Positions 45,527-56,474 of a stretch of 64,000 nt of DNA are shown here, in pieces. Under the pieces are notes generated by a model, which saw only the letters and a list, made by a program, of their open reading frames with translations, was not told the origin of the DNA and did no database searches. The first letter of the stretch is position 1, and every line of letters begins with the position of its first letter. The stretch spans positions 25,987,604 through 26,051,603 of the forward strand of contig CM060847.1 in the NCBI GenBank assembly GCA_030737835.1. The letters are read 5' to 3'. This stretch comes from Acorus gramineus. Taxonomy: Eukaryota > Streptophyta > Magnoliopsida > Acorales > Acoraceae. Both the position numbers and the translations under genes were made by a program.

Positions 45527-48500
45527 GGTGGGGTAGTTCTGCTCATGGGGCTTCAACTGACGAGACGCGTAAGCCACCACCTTACCGTGCTGCATCAGGA
45601 CGCAACCCACACCCAACTGCGATGCATCTGTATATACTGCGAACCCACCGCTCCCAGATGGAAGGGTAAGAACTGGCGCTGAGGTGAGCCTACGCTTCAG
45701 CTCCTGGAAGCTCTCCTCACAAGAAGGGGACCACTCGAACCGAACGTCTTTCCGAGTGAGGCGGGTAAGAGGAACGGCTATCTTGGAGAAACCCTCCACA
45801 AACCTCCTGTAATAACCCGCCAAGCCCAAGAAGCTCCGAATCTCAGTGGGGTTCGACGGTCGACGCCAATTCGACACGGCGAGCGTCTTCTCCGGGTCCA
45901 CAGCTATACCCTCACCGGAAATCACATGGCCCAGAAAGGCCATCCGCTCCAACCAGAACTCGCACTTGCTGAACTTGGCGAACAACTGATGTCCAGCCAG
46001 AGTCTCCAAAACAGTGCGGAGGTGGTGAGCGTGCTCCTCCAGACTCCTCGAGTACACCAATATGTCATCGATGAATACTACCACAAAGGAGTCGAGGAAG
46101 GGTCGAAATACCCGGTTCATCAGATCCATGAAGGCCGCCGGCGCGTTCGTCAACCCGAAAGGCAGTACTCTGAACTCGTAGTGCCCGTACCGGGTGCGAA
46201 AGGCCGTCTTCGGAATATCTGACTCCCGGATCTTCAACTGGTAGTACCCCGAGCGGAGATCGATCTTGGAAAAGACACACGCTCCCTGAAGCTGGTCAAA
46301 CAGATCGTCGATCCGCGGCAACGGGTACTTGTTCTTCACTGTCCGCTTATTCAACTGCCTGTAATCAATACACAGCCGCAGTGAACCGTCCTTCTTCCGG
46401 ACGAACAGGACAGGGGCTCCCCACGGAGACACACTCGGACGTGCGAAGCCCTTCTCCAGCAACTCCTCCAACTGCTCCTTCAGCACCCTCAGCTCTGCGG
46501 GAGCCATCCGGTACGGAGCCCTCGAAACCGGCTCGGTCCCCGGAAGCAGATTGATCTCAAACTCAATCGCGCGGTCCGGCGGTAATCCCGGAAGATCGTC
46601 GGGGAAAACCTCGGGAAACTCTGCCACGACTGGAGTCTGACTGATATCTGCCCGCAGCGGTGCATCCTCCAGAGCAATATAAGCCAGAAAGCCCTCGCAT
46701 CCACCCTGAAGGAGTCTCCACGCCTGCATGGACGACACGAACCCCAGAGGAGCTACGTCTCGATCGCCCACGAACTGGAAAGACCTCCGACCAGGAAGGT
46801 GGAACGACACCGACTTGGCGAAACAGTCGATGCTGGCATGACTAGCTGCAAGCCAATCCATCCCCAGGATGGCATCAAAATCCGACATCGCGAGCTCCAC
46901 CAGCTCTACCGGAAACTCATGCTCCGCGATCTCCACCGTGCACCCTCGGTACACCGAACTGAGGAGAATCCGGTCTCCCACGGGCAATGCTACCTCTAAC
47001 ACAGCATCTAGAGGAGCGGACGCCACACCCGTCCGTCTCGCGAAAGCGGGAGACACGAACGAGTGGGTGGCTCCGGAATCAAATAGCACATAAGCAGGAA
47101 GCTGGGAGATCTGAACAGTACCTCTGACCACGCTGCCGGATGCCTGGGCCTCCTCTGCCGAAAGCGCTGCCACTCGGCCCTGGACGAACTGAGGCTGAGG
47201 AGCAGGGGCACGCCTCGCCTGCTGCGCTGGCTGCCTCCTCTGATCAGCACGGCCACCCTGTGGCTGCTGCTGCTGACGCTGAGGCTGCTGCTGCGGCTGG
47301 CGCTGAGGCTGCTGCTGCTGGCGCTGCTGAAACGGCTGCTGGAACGGCTGCTGCTGCAACTGCTGCTGCTGCTGAGGCATCACTTTGGGTCGGCCAGCGT
47401 CGGGGCAATTATACAGAATATGCCCGACGCGCTGACAGTGATAACAGCGCCTCGTCTCTGGTCGCCTCGACTGGACCGGCACGGCTGCGATGGGTGCTGG
47501 GCCTCGCGCTGGCACCACATCTGCTGGGAGAGAGGGAGCTACTGATTGCTCGAAGCGGGCCCTCTTCTTCTTCCGCTGCCCTCTGTCCTGGCCTCTGGGT
47601 GGCCTCTGGTCTGTCGACGGGGTCGGAGCTCTCACCTGGATCCCGAGGTCTCTCTCGACTGTCTTCGCCCGCGAGACCAAGTCGGAGAACCTCGTGAAAG
47701 CCTGGGCGGTGACGTGCACTCGGATGGCACTGCTGAGACCGAGCTCGAAGCGACGGCATCTCGACGCCTCGTCCATCACCAGAGCTGGGGCGAAACGGGA
47801 CAGCCTCGTGAACTGCGTGGAGTAGTCAGCGACGGACATAGTGCCCTGAGTCAGCTGCTCAAACTCCCGCTCCACTATCTGTCGCGTCGAGAAGGGGAAA
47901 TACTCCTCCAAGAAATATCCCCTGAATCCCGCCCATGTGAGCTGCTCTAGCCCCTCTGGGATATCCACCGATCTAGTAGCCCACCACTCGGCGGCGCTAC
48001 CCTTCAGCATAAACGCAGCCAGGGAGACCCTCTGGCGATCCGTGCATAGCATCGTCGAGAAGATGGTATCCACCTCCATCAACCATCTCTCGGGGGCAAG
48101 GGGGTCCTCCGTCTGTCCTCGGAACTCGGGAGGATGGAGCTTCAGAAAGGCTGAGAGTCCACTCTGCTGGACCCTCGCTGCAGCCTCTAGCCCCATCTCC
48201 CTCTCCTGAGGATCCTGAACTCTGGCCGCCGGAATCTCCACCTCGGGGACTGGGGGTGTATCAGGCACTACAGGCGGATCCGCCACCAAAGGAACCTGCG
48301 GAACTGCCTCGCGGGCTGCCCGCAGCTCCTGAATCTCCCGTGCCTGATCTGCCAACACCCTCGTCTGGGTCTCTACAATCCTAACCGCGCAAACGCGCGC
48401 TCCCAGGCAGGAGGCTCCTGCGCTGGTCCTGACCTCTCGGCTGAGGACTCACCAATAACATCCTCGACTCTGGCAGGTCCGGAGACCTCCAAGGGTCGAG

Positions 48501-48537
48501 AGGGGCCACGTCCGCGTCGTCCTCTGCGAGGAGGCAT
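45527..48537 (-). pseudogene. gag-pol: gag-protease-RT of element 3 (nearly intact, frameshift in Gag N-terminus)
   Basis: The Gag ATG is at 48537. A net 4-bp loss near 48376-48388 shifts the first 50 codons out of frame with the rest. From about 48358 one frame of 955 codons is open. In it, the gag core lies at about residues 90-215, the CCHC knuckle at 305-318 and a Gln-rich linker at 328-366. The protease site [10 protein letters not shown] is near 425-434, RT at about 600-830 with FIDDILVY (Asp pair at 46064-46069), and RNase H begins near 860. It ends where the 45526 frameshift hits RNase H. All motifs are canonical. With only two small indels, the copy was probably competent until recently. 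Confidence 0.93.
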
Positions 48538-48638
48538 ATCAGCAACCTAAGAAAACCAGACACTAGGATCAGAATACGCATATAGAATCCTAGGACTCAT
48601 CTCTATGAAAAGGAAGACACTTGGCTCTGACAGGACCA

Positions 48639-48651
48639 GGCTCTGATACCA
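48639..48651 (-). other. Primer-binding site of element 3
   Basis: Minus-strand TGGTATCAGAGCC stands five bases from the 5' LTR edge at 48657. Confidence 0.92.
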
Positions 48652-48656
48652 ACTTT

Positions 48657-51600
48657 TGTCACGCCCCAGGGCGGCCGTCCCCGGGACGCGGCAAGTGTAT
48701 ATAAGATATCAGTAACAGGAAACCACAATAAACCACAACTAATCACTAAAATGAAAACACAGATAAAAGCAGGGCTGACATAATATATACACCAACGCGG
48801 AAGCTAAATAAACTGAGTCTGTAGCCAACAACATACTACAGACTCGATACATAATCATAAGTCCTGTGAGAGCCAACATGCCCATATATATACACAAATA
48901 GAATCCATACATAAACCAACTAAGTGCCCAAGCACAGAGTATATATATACATACAACAAAAGAAGGGTGCTGATGGCCTCAAAACTCGTGGGACGCGGCG
49001 CTACCCTCTGCCGGTGTAGTCGCTCGGGAAGCTCCTCCCTCAGAGATCACTGAAAAGACAATATGCGAGGGGTGAGCCACACGCTCAGTGAATAACACAA
49101 CCCATGCATACAGTTCATATTAACCACATTTAAGCAATTCATAAGCCACAAGTGGCATAATATCACAATCCGGGGGCTCGTTCATCGCCGAACCCCATAC
49201 CCTCACCCTCACCCTCACCCTCAACAGGTGACCTAGGATGTTGGGACTTAGCGGGTTGATAATCATCCATACATAATCCTGTGGGTCGTCGCATCGCCGG
49301 CCCACCATACCCTCACCCTCACCTCTCAACAGGTGACCTAGGCTCTTGGGACTGACTAGGCTGTTGGTTACCCTTGGTCCACCGATAGTCTCTCCTCACT
49401 CCGTGGTTGTTTGGCCACTCCCATGTTCAGCACAGTCCTTCACCAAATCAGGAGGCGCCTACTAGTGGGAGCCCCTGCACGGGACAACCTGTCTAACGCC
49501 GAGGTAGTCTCTACACGGATCCGACGAGGGGAACAGAACAGCCTATCCATCGCATATGATCCACTCGGATCCGCTGACAGCACATCTCTACGACTCTAAT
49601 GTCTCGAATTCCTCAGAATTCCACCAGCGCGCATAACCAGGATGCGGGGAAATAAATATGACATAAAGGGGAAATAGAGACCTTGGGAGGGTAACCTGAG
49701 GTCCCGATGTAGGACATCCGACAACCAAACGAGGAACACGGAGTACCCTAACCCGGGTCTCAATGTTAACCTCGCAAGGCCCCCTTATATTCCCTAAGCA
49801 TGCTATCTATTATTACAGTTCGCATTTAATTAAATAAACCAAACTAATAGGACGCATGCACAGGTCGGGCTTTCCTAGCATGATAGCGAGGTGGCAGGAT
49901 GCACGGCTCATGCACAATCCTAAGGGTGCAAGTCCCTATCACACAATCTAGGGTGGCATGCAATTCTACACACACATCATGCTTACATGGATTATAATTG
50001 CAATAATTAATACAACTATACGCCCCAGGGGAGACGGTACACGCCCAAAGCATGTAACGCCTCCCAACTGGGTTGGGTTGTCCCACTCACCGGAAATCGG
50101 GTCGACGCGCGACCGTCCGTCGAGATCTGCAAGACAGGGTATTAACTGGTAAGTATAAATCCACAAGAACTCCTAAATACACAAAAATACACCAAACCCC
50201 AAATCAACACCCAACACCCCCGGCAACCACCACGGCCCCCGACCGCCCGGGTGCACCGCCGCGCTTCAGCCCGCGCACCCCGCGCACCGCCGGCCCCTGC
50301 CCGCCGCCTGGACACGCCGCCGCACCACCCCGGGGCTCCGCGCGTCCACTGCGCCCAGCCGCAGTCGCCCGCGCGCTCCCCGAACACCTCGCGCCGGCCC
50401 GCGAGCACCCCGCACGCCCCCGCGTGCAGCTCCTCGCCCCGCGCGCACCCCGCGCGCACCTCCGCCGCCTCACCGCGCCCTCCGCGCACCACGGCGGTCT
50501 CACCGCGCCCTCCGCGCGCACTCTGCACACCCGCGCGCATTGCCCTCGGCCACCACCTCACGCATGCACCACCCCTGCCCTCCGGCACCTCGCGCGACCA
50601 GCTCCTCGCGCCCAGACCAGCGCGACCAGCACCTCGCGCCCAGACCAGCGCGACCAACACCTCGCGCAGACCAGCGCGACCAGCACCTCGCCATCAGCTC
50701 CTCGCGCACAGCTCCCTAGCTGGCCTCCAGCTCTCCCCAAGTGCACGCCCGCGCGCACGCTCGCGCGCACGAGCCCTGCCAGCCCCTGCGCCTGAGCTGC
50801 CCGAGGCCACCAGCCCACACGCCAGCACTGCCAGCCCCTCCAGCACACCCAGCACGACCAGCTCCTCGCACCAGACCCGCGCACACCCGCGCGCACGCCG
50901 CGCGCACGCACGCGCGCGCCCAGCCTGTGCGCTGCCTGAGCCGCTGCCGCTGCTGCCTGCTACTCGGGACAGGGCCCGCCACTGCTCGAGCACCTCCACC
51001 CCCACCCAAAGGCCTCCGACGGCCTCCGACCGCCTCCCACTGCCCCCGACGGCCACCCACCGCCTCCGACCACCACCCAACCCTAGATCCACCTCCCTAG
51101 CATACATCTATGCAAGAAAAGAGAAGAAAAGGACCTTACCAAGGGGAGGGAGCGAAGTCCGGTTGCTCTCCACGCGCCGAAACCCTTCTCAACGGCCCTC
51201 TCACGCCCCGATCTACCGTGGCCTTCAAAACGGGCCAAATCAGAGGACAAAGAGGGGAGGTCGGGGAGGCTAGGATCGCCGGAAACCGGATTTGAAGACA
51301 CCGGTGTGTAGATCGGGACCCGATCTACACTTTCCGTGCTTTGGGTTTTTAGGTTTGAGGGGTCTAGGGGGCTTGAAAGTGAGAAAAAGAGAGAGGGGAG
51401 AGAGAAAATGCAAGTCGTAGGGATGATGAATAGTAACTCGGGATTTTAGATCCCACTTATTTATAGTGCGCGACTTAAAAACCCGGATACGTCCCGGAAC
51501 TGTGAAATTTTTGCAAACGATGCCGGAATTCGATGAAATTTTCATGAGTGGCTTAAAATGGCACTAGGACACATAATACGCAGTTAGATTTTCAATCGGA

Positions 51601-51729
51601 GTCCTTTAGCTCAGACGATAGCTAACAGTCTGAAATTATGCGGTTCCGATCGAAAAACACAAAAATTTTAAAACTGCTAAAAATGATCCAATGGTTGCCA
51701 ATAGGCCAAAAAGTGACACATATATAACA
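48657..51729 (-). repeat. 5' LTR of element 3
   Basis: It is 3073 bp, from plus-strand TGTCACGCCCC to ATATATAACA. The leader donor (minus-strand TTGGTAAGG) lies at 51134-51141 and the 36-nt segment at 50091-50126. Between them is the CpG-rich tract with CGCGCGCACG runs near 50745-50770 and 50880-50920. Confidence 0.95.
51459..51465 (-). promoter_or_regulatory. TATA box of element 3 (5' LTR)
   Basis: Minus-strand TATAAAT lies about 265 bp inside the LTR edge at 51729. It precedes a CT-rich leader, in the same position as the boxes at 9204 and 38823. Confidence 0.6.
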
Positions 51730-52856
51730 ACCCTCCCAAGGTCTCTTTTCCCCTTTATGTATTATTTATATTCCCCGCATCCTGGTTATGCGCGCTGGTG
51801 GAATTCAGAGGAATTCAAGACATTAGAGTTGTAGAGATGTGTTGTCAGCGGATCCGAGTGGATCATATGCGATGGATAGGCTGTTCTGTTTTCCTCCGTT
51901 GGATCCGTGTAGAGACTACCCCGGCGTTAGAAAGGTTGTCCCGTGCAGGGGCTTCCATCAGTAGGCGCCTCCTGCTTTGGTAGAAGGACTGCGCCGAACG
52001 TGGAAGTGGCCAAACGACCTACGGAGTGGGGAGAGACTATCGGTGGACCGAGGGTGACCAACAGCCTAGTCAGTCCCAAGAGCCTAGGTCACCTGTTGAG
52101 AGGTGAGGGTGAGGGTATGGTGGGCCGGCGATGCGACGACCCACAGGATTATGTATGGATGATTATCCGCCCATTAAGTCCCAAAATCCTAGGTCACCTG
52201 TTGAGGGTGAGGGTGAGGGTAAGGGTATGGCGGTTCGGCGATGTGACGAACCCCCGGATTTGTGATGTTTATGCCGTTTTGGGCTATTGGCTTGATATAA
52301 ATGTGGTTAATATGAACTGTATGCATGGGTTGAGCTATTCACTGAGCGTGTGGCTCACCCCTCGCATATTGTATTTTTCAGTGATCTCTGAGGGAGGAGC
52401 TTCTCGAGCGACTACACCAGTAGAGGAGTAGCGCCGCGTCCCACGAGTTTTGAGGCCATCAGCACCCTTCTCTTGTTGTATGTATATATTTTGTGCTTAG
52501 GCACCTAGTTGGGATTATGTATGGACTTTTATTTGTGTATATATATGGACATGTTGGCTCTCACAGGACATACGATTATGTATCGAGTCTGTAGTATGTT
52601 GTCGATTACAGATTCAGTCTTTTTAGCTTCCGCATTTGGTGTATATATTATGTCAGCCCTGCTTTATCTGTGTTGTCATATTTGCTGTTGTTTGAGTATG
52701 TTATTGATTCCTGTTTACTGATATCATATATACACTTGCCGCGTCACGGGGACGGCCGCCCTGGGGCGTGACAGATGGAGAAGATGCTTAATTTCAAGCC
52801 TCATCCACCTTCTAAGAGCAACTCCAACCGTGTTCCTTTTCTTTAAAATGGAGCAC

Positions 52857-52955
52857 GGTTCAACTGCCGTCCACCAAAATGCCCCTGCATTTTGGCGGAC
52901 GGCAGTTGAACCTCCATATTTGGAGGCTCAAATAGTGAGCCTCCAAATATGGAGG
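52857..52955. repeat. Two adjacent hairpins, probably part of a MITE
   Basis: The first has arms 52857-52882 and 52887-52912, 26 nt with one mismatch and a 4-nt loop. The second has arms 52911-52930 and 52936-52955, 20 nt, perfect, with loop AATAG. They lie inside a stretch starting AAGAGCAACTCCAACCG near 52795. That start resembles the end of plant PIF/Harbinger-type MITEs. No matching inverted end was found before the copia element. Confidence 0.6.
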
Positions 52956-53107
52956 TTTAGTTTATTTTTTATTTATTTTAAAAAAAAGGTGTGTAATTTG
53001 TTCTACACAATTTTAATTTTCATAAAATCAGTATAATTGGATTGATATCTTCGATACGATTCAAATGAGTCTAATATTGAATATGTTTAACATATGCATA
53101 AAAAAAA

Positions 53108-53315
53108 GAAAAAATCCAAATAACCCCCTATAAACTATTTAAAATCCATTTAACCCCCTGTCCTTTTCTAAAGTTCATATCTGTCAATGAAAATTTAGCT
53201 CATGGAGCTATTTGTATTTACATAGATGTTTTCAGAGGGTTATATGGCCTTTAGGAAAAGTTAGGAGGTTATATGAATTTCAAGCAATTTACAAAGGGCT
53301 ATATGGATTTTTCCC
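53108..53315. mobile_element. Small MITE with long inverted repeats
   Basis: Ends GAAAAAATCCAAATA and, inverted, GGAAAAATCCATATAG pair over about 55 bp each side, covering half of a 208-bp unit. It has no coding capacity. The flanks are A-rich, so the duplication cannot be read. Confidence 0.65.
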
Positions 53316-53711
53316 TTAAAAAAATATTTACAATTTTTTTTAATTTTTCATTAACATCAATATTAATTTTATTCTTATTAATTATTATTTGCACTTATAT
53401 ACTAAAATATCATTTATTCTATATCCAAATACTGTTTTTTCAGATATAGATTTCAAGTTTGTGAATAACAGATAAGCTGAATATATTGTTTGGAACTAAT
53501 AATATTAACTTAAATATATATTTAATTTCTTAATATTTTTCAATTATGTATATTATATAAAAAATAATAGAGATATTATAAATTGAAGTTTTATGAAAAT
53601 TAATATATAAAATAGAATAGAGATAAAAATAGATATTGTGGTTGAAGTTAATAAATGAACAGTGAGACTCTAAACTCATTTTTTAAATAATGTCACTGCA
53701 AAATTCGAAAG

Positions 53712-54023
53712 TGTTATAAACTATATAGAATATGATATATAAGAGTATATAAACAAAGCACATAAGTATATAGAGAAGAGAAGTAGAGAGAGATTCTTAT
53801 TCACTATTTGTTGGTTGGTTGAATACAAGAGAAAACCCCTCTATTTATAGGGTGCATAGAGGAATCCCAAAGATGGAGAGTTACAAGTCTATAGAGGTGA
53901 GGGGGAGATAGTGGGGCAATAATGGGAGTGTTATGGAATAGAAGAGTGGGGGAGGTTATGGAGTTGAAGAGTGGGGGAGGTTATGGGTTAGAGAAGTGGT
54001 GGTTATCCACCATATTCACAACA
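53712..54023 (-). repeat. 3' LTR of the copia element
   Basis: It starts TGTTATAAACTATATAG and ends TTCACAACA on the plus strand. The left-right copies differ at a handful of positions only, for example ATATAAGAG against ATATAAAAG. They carry an inner repeat of AGAGTGGGGGAGGTTATGG. Confidence 0.95.
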
Positions 54024-54035
54024 CTCCCCCTTGGA
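54024..54035 (-). other. Polypurine tract of the copia element
   Basis: Minus-strand CCAAGGGGGAG lies directly against the 3' LTR. A second purine tract of the same type (GAGGGGGAG) lies at 54251-54261, just after the pol stop. Confidence 0.8.
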
Positions 54036-54059
54036 TGACCACCACACTAAGATAATTGC

Positions 54060-54235
54060 CTCATTAAAACCTTGCTTGGAAAACCCAATGAAAAAAAATC
54101 AAAGCAAAGGAAAAAGAGTACAATGTAACTTAATCGTATAATAGTGTACGCGCTTGACACTGTCTCATTAAAACCTTGCTAGGAAAACCCAATGGGACAA
54201 AACCTAGGCGAAAGAAAAAGAGTACAGTTCACAAA
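54060..54235 (-). repeat. Duplicated 3' untranslated motif of the copia element
   Basis: CTCATTAAAACCTTGCT followed by GGAAAACCCAATG and AAAAAGAGTACA occurs twice, about 103 bp apart (54062 and 54165). It lies between pol and the 3' LTR and has no open frame. Confidence 0.75.
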
Positions 54236-54275
54236 ATGTCATAAAAAAATTACTCCCCCTCATAAGTACAAGATT

Positions 54276-55865
54276 TCAAGAATTTTGGTCGCAAACTCGT
54301 CGCATCCCGATTTCATACACCAGCTTCTTGAATGTTGATGTCGACAAAGCTTTAGTAAACAAATCTGCAAGATTGTCCTTTGACTGAATTTGTTGAACAT
54401 CAATTTCATGTCTCTGCTGGAGCTCATGAGTGTAAAAGAATTTTGGAAAAATATGCTTCGTTCTATCACCCTTGATATATCCCCCATTGATTTGAGCAAT
54501 GCATGCTGCATTGTCTTCATATATAGTTGTTGGAACATCTGTAATGAGAGATAGTCCGCATGCAGTACAAATATGATGAACCAAAGACCTTATCCACACG
54601 CATTCCCGGCTTGCTTCGTGGAGTGCAAGAATCTCAGAGTGGTTAGAAGACGTGGCGACCAAAGTCTGTTTCGTAGATCGCCAAGAGATTGCTGTGCCAC
54701 CGCAAGTGAATACATAGCCTGTTTGTGAGCGAGCTTTGTGAGGATCTGAAAGATATCCTGAATCTGCATAACCCTTTAGTTGTGTACCATTATTGGAATC
54801 CTTTGCATAAAATAGACCCATGTCTGACGTTCCACGAAGATAACGAAAAATGTGCTTTACACCATTCCAATGCCTTCGAGTTGGTAATCTGGCCAATAAA
54901 TTAATTGAAAATGCAATGTCAGGTCTAGTGCATTGGGCCAAATATAATAAGGCACCAATTGCACTAAGATATGGTACTTCAGGACCAAGAAGATTTTCAG
55001 TATCTTCTTTTGGACGAAAAGGGTCCTTTTTTTAGTCAAGTAACCTTACTACCATTGGAGTACTTAATGGATGACATTTGTCCATATTAAAACGCTTCAG
55101 GATTTTTTCAACATATGTTGTTTGATGAACAAGTATCCCATTTGAATTTTGCTCAATTTGCAAGCCGAGACAGTATCTTATTTTTCCAAGATCTTTCATT
55201 TCAAACTCCTTTTTCAGATATTCAGAAGCCTTTTCGAGCTCTTCAGGAGTCCCAATTAGATTAATATCATCAACATATACTGCAATAATGGTAAATCCGA
55301 GTTCTGTTTTCTTAATAAATACACAGGGGCATATTAGATCATTGACATATCCTTCTTTTATTAAGTACTCACTAAGACGGTTATACCACATTCGTCCAGA
55401 TTGCTTTAATCCATACAAGGATCGTCTTAGCTTGATTGAGTACATGTTTCGTGGTTTTGCTTCAGGCAATTTTAGTCCTTCAGGAACTTTCATATAAATG
55501 TCGGTATCTAATTTTCCATATAAATATGCAGTAACCACATTCATTAGCTGCATGTCAAGTCCTTCTGAGACTACAAGACTAATTAAATACCGAAATGTGA
55601 TTGTGTCCATCACAGGAGAATATGTCTCTTCAAAATCTATCCCAGGTCTCTGCAGGAAACCCTGTGCCACAAGACGAGCTTTGTATCTAACAATCTCGTT
55701 TCTTTCATTTCGTTTTCTCGCAAACACCCATTTACATCCTATTGGTTTAACACCTTCAGGGGTTAGGACTACTGGTCCAAATACTTTGTGTTTTGCAAGT
55801 GAATCCAATTCTGTTTGAATAGCAGCTTTCCATTGTGGCCAACAATTTTTTTCGTCTGCATTCAT
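54276..55865 (-). pseudogene. pol: Copia RT-RNase H (one in-frame stop)
   Basis: RT spans about 55100-55860 (NCWPQWKAAIQTELD, then KARLVAQGF). The catalytic YVDD lies at 55266-55277. One TAA at 55032-55034 stands just before KKDPF in the otherwise continuous frame. RNase H follows, with the CTRPDIAFSINLLARLP, GYADSGYLSDPHKARSQTGY and SSNHSEILALHEA blocks. The pol stop is at 54276. It would be functional with a single codon change plus repair of the upstream linker, but the element as a whole is broken. Confidence 0.92.
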
Positions 55866-56474
55866 CCACTGAACGTGGTTCTAAATCATTATCTGAAATG
55901 ATTTCTGTGTAGCTACTGCAAATGAGAATATATCATCAACAAGCACTTGCTTTCGATCCCACAATATTTGTGAATTTGCATAATTTATGAAAATTTCTTC
56001 ATTTCTATGTACTTGTTCTTCATGCACGGGCGTCACTTCAGGGACGTCAGTCTCTTCGGGGACTTGTGTCACTTCAGGGGCTTCTTCCTTTGTAGGAGTT
56101 ATTATTGTGGGTCTTTCAAGTGTTTCATACTCTTCAAGAGAATTATTCTTCATTGTTTTTCTCCTTCGGGGAGCTGAATCTTTTGAGCCTATAGGTCTTC
56201 CACGCTTCAGGCGTGTTTTTGTTGATTCATTAGCCGATATATTAACAGTTTTTCCTATTGGAACATTAATTTGAGCTGGAGTATTAGCAGCTGGAATATG
56301 TGATTTCATCACTTTTGCTGCATCATTGAATGCATCTGGCAATTGATGCGCAATTCTTTGAAGATGGGTGATTCTTTGCACTTCAGTTTCACATTGATTA
56401 GTGCGAGGATCAAGATGAGACAAAGATGGAGTTTTCCATGTAAGTTCATGTTGTTCTTCTAGCGACGGATTTTC
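55866..56474 (-). pseudogene. pol: Copia integrase-RT linker region (frameshifted)
   Basis: This is a variable, charged linker between integrase and RT. It includes RLKRGRPIGSKDSAPRRRK, an AT-hook-like basic patch, and acidic Glu/Val/Pro repeats (VPEETDVPEVTPVHEE). Two frame changes within about 60 bp (near 55910 and 55865) separate it from RT. Its N-terminal side is cut by the solo LTR at 56475. Confidence 0.8.

Larger units (their letters stand above)
40653..51729 (-). mobile_element. Full-length Tekay-type Ty3/gypsy element 3 with perfect target duplication
   Basis: It has both LTRs, primer-binding site, gag-pol and polypurine tract. ACCCT flanks it at 40648-40652 and 51730-51734. It is 11,077 bp long, inserted on the minus strand in the solo LTR 38560-52773. 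The two LTRs are visibly very similar along their whole length, although small indels exist. The coding region shows only two small lesions, so this is the youngest and best preserved gypsy copy in the window. Confidence 0.97.
38560..52773 (+). mobile_element. Solo Tekay-like LTR split by element 3
   Basis: The pieces are 38560-40652 (TGTTATATATGTGTC start) and 51730-52773 (ends GGGGCGTGACA), about 3130 bp without element 3. A perfect duplication, GATGG, flanks the whole at 38555-38559 and 52774-52778. It belongs to the same branch as the solo LTR at 8940, with a TATA box at 38823-38829, the donor at 39148 and the 36-nt segment at 40196-40231. Confidence 0.95.

Noticed and set aside
54060-54235. 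CRISPR-like or satellite array
   Set aside because: There are only two units with no regular spacers. It is a duplicated retroelement untranslated motif.
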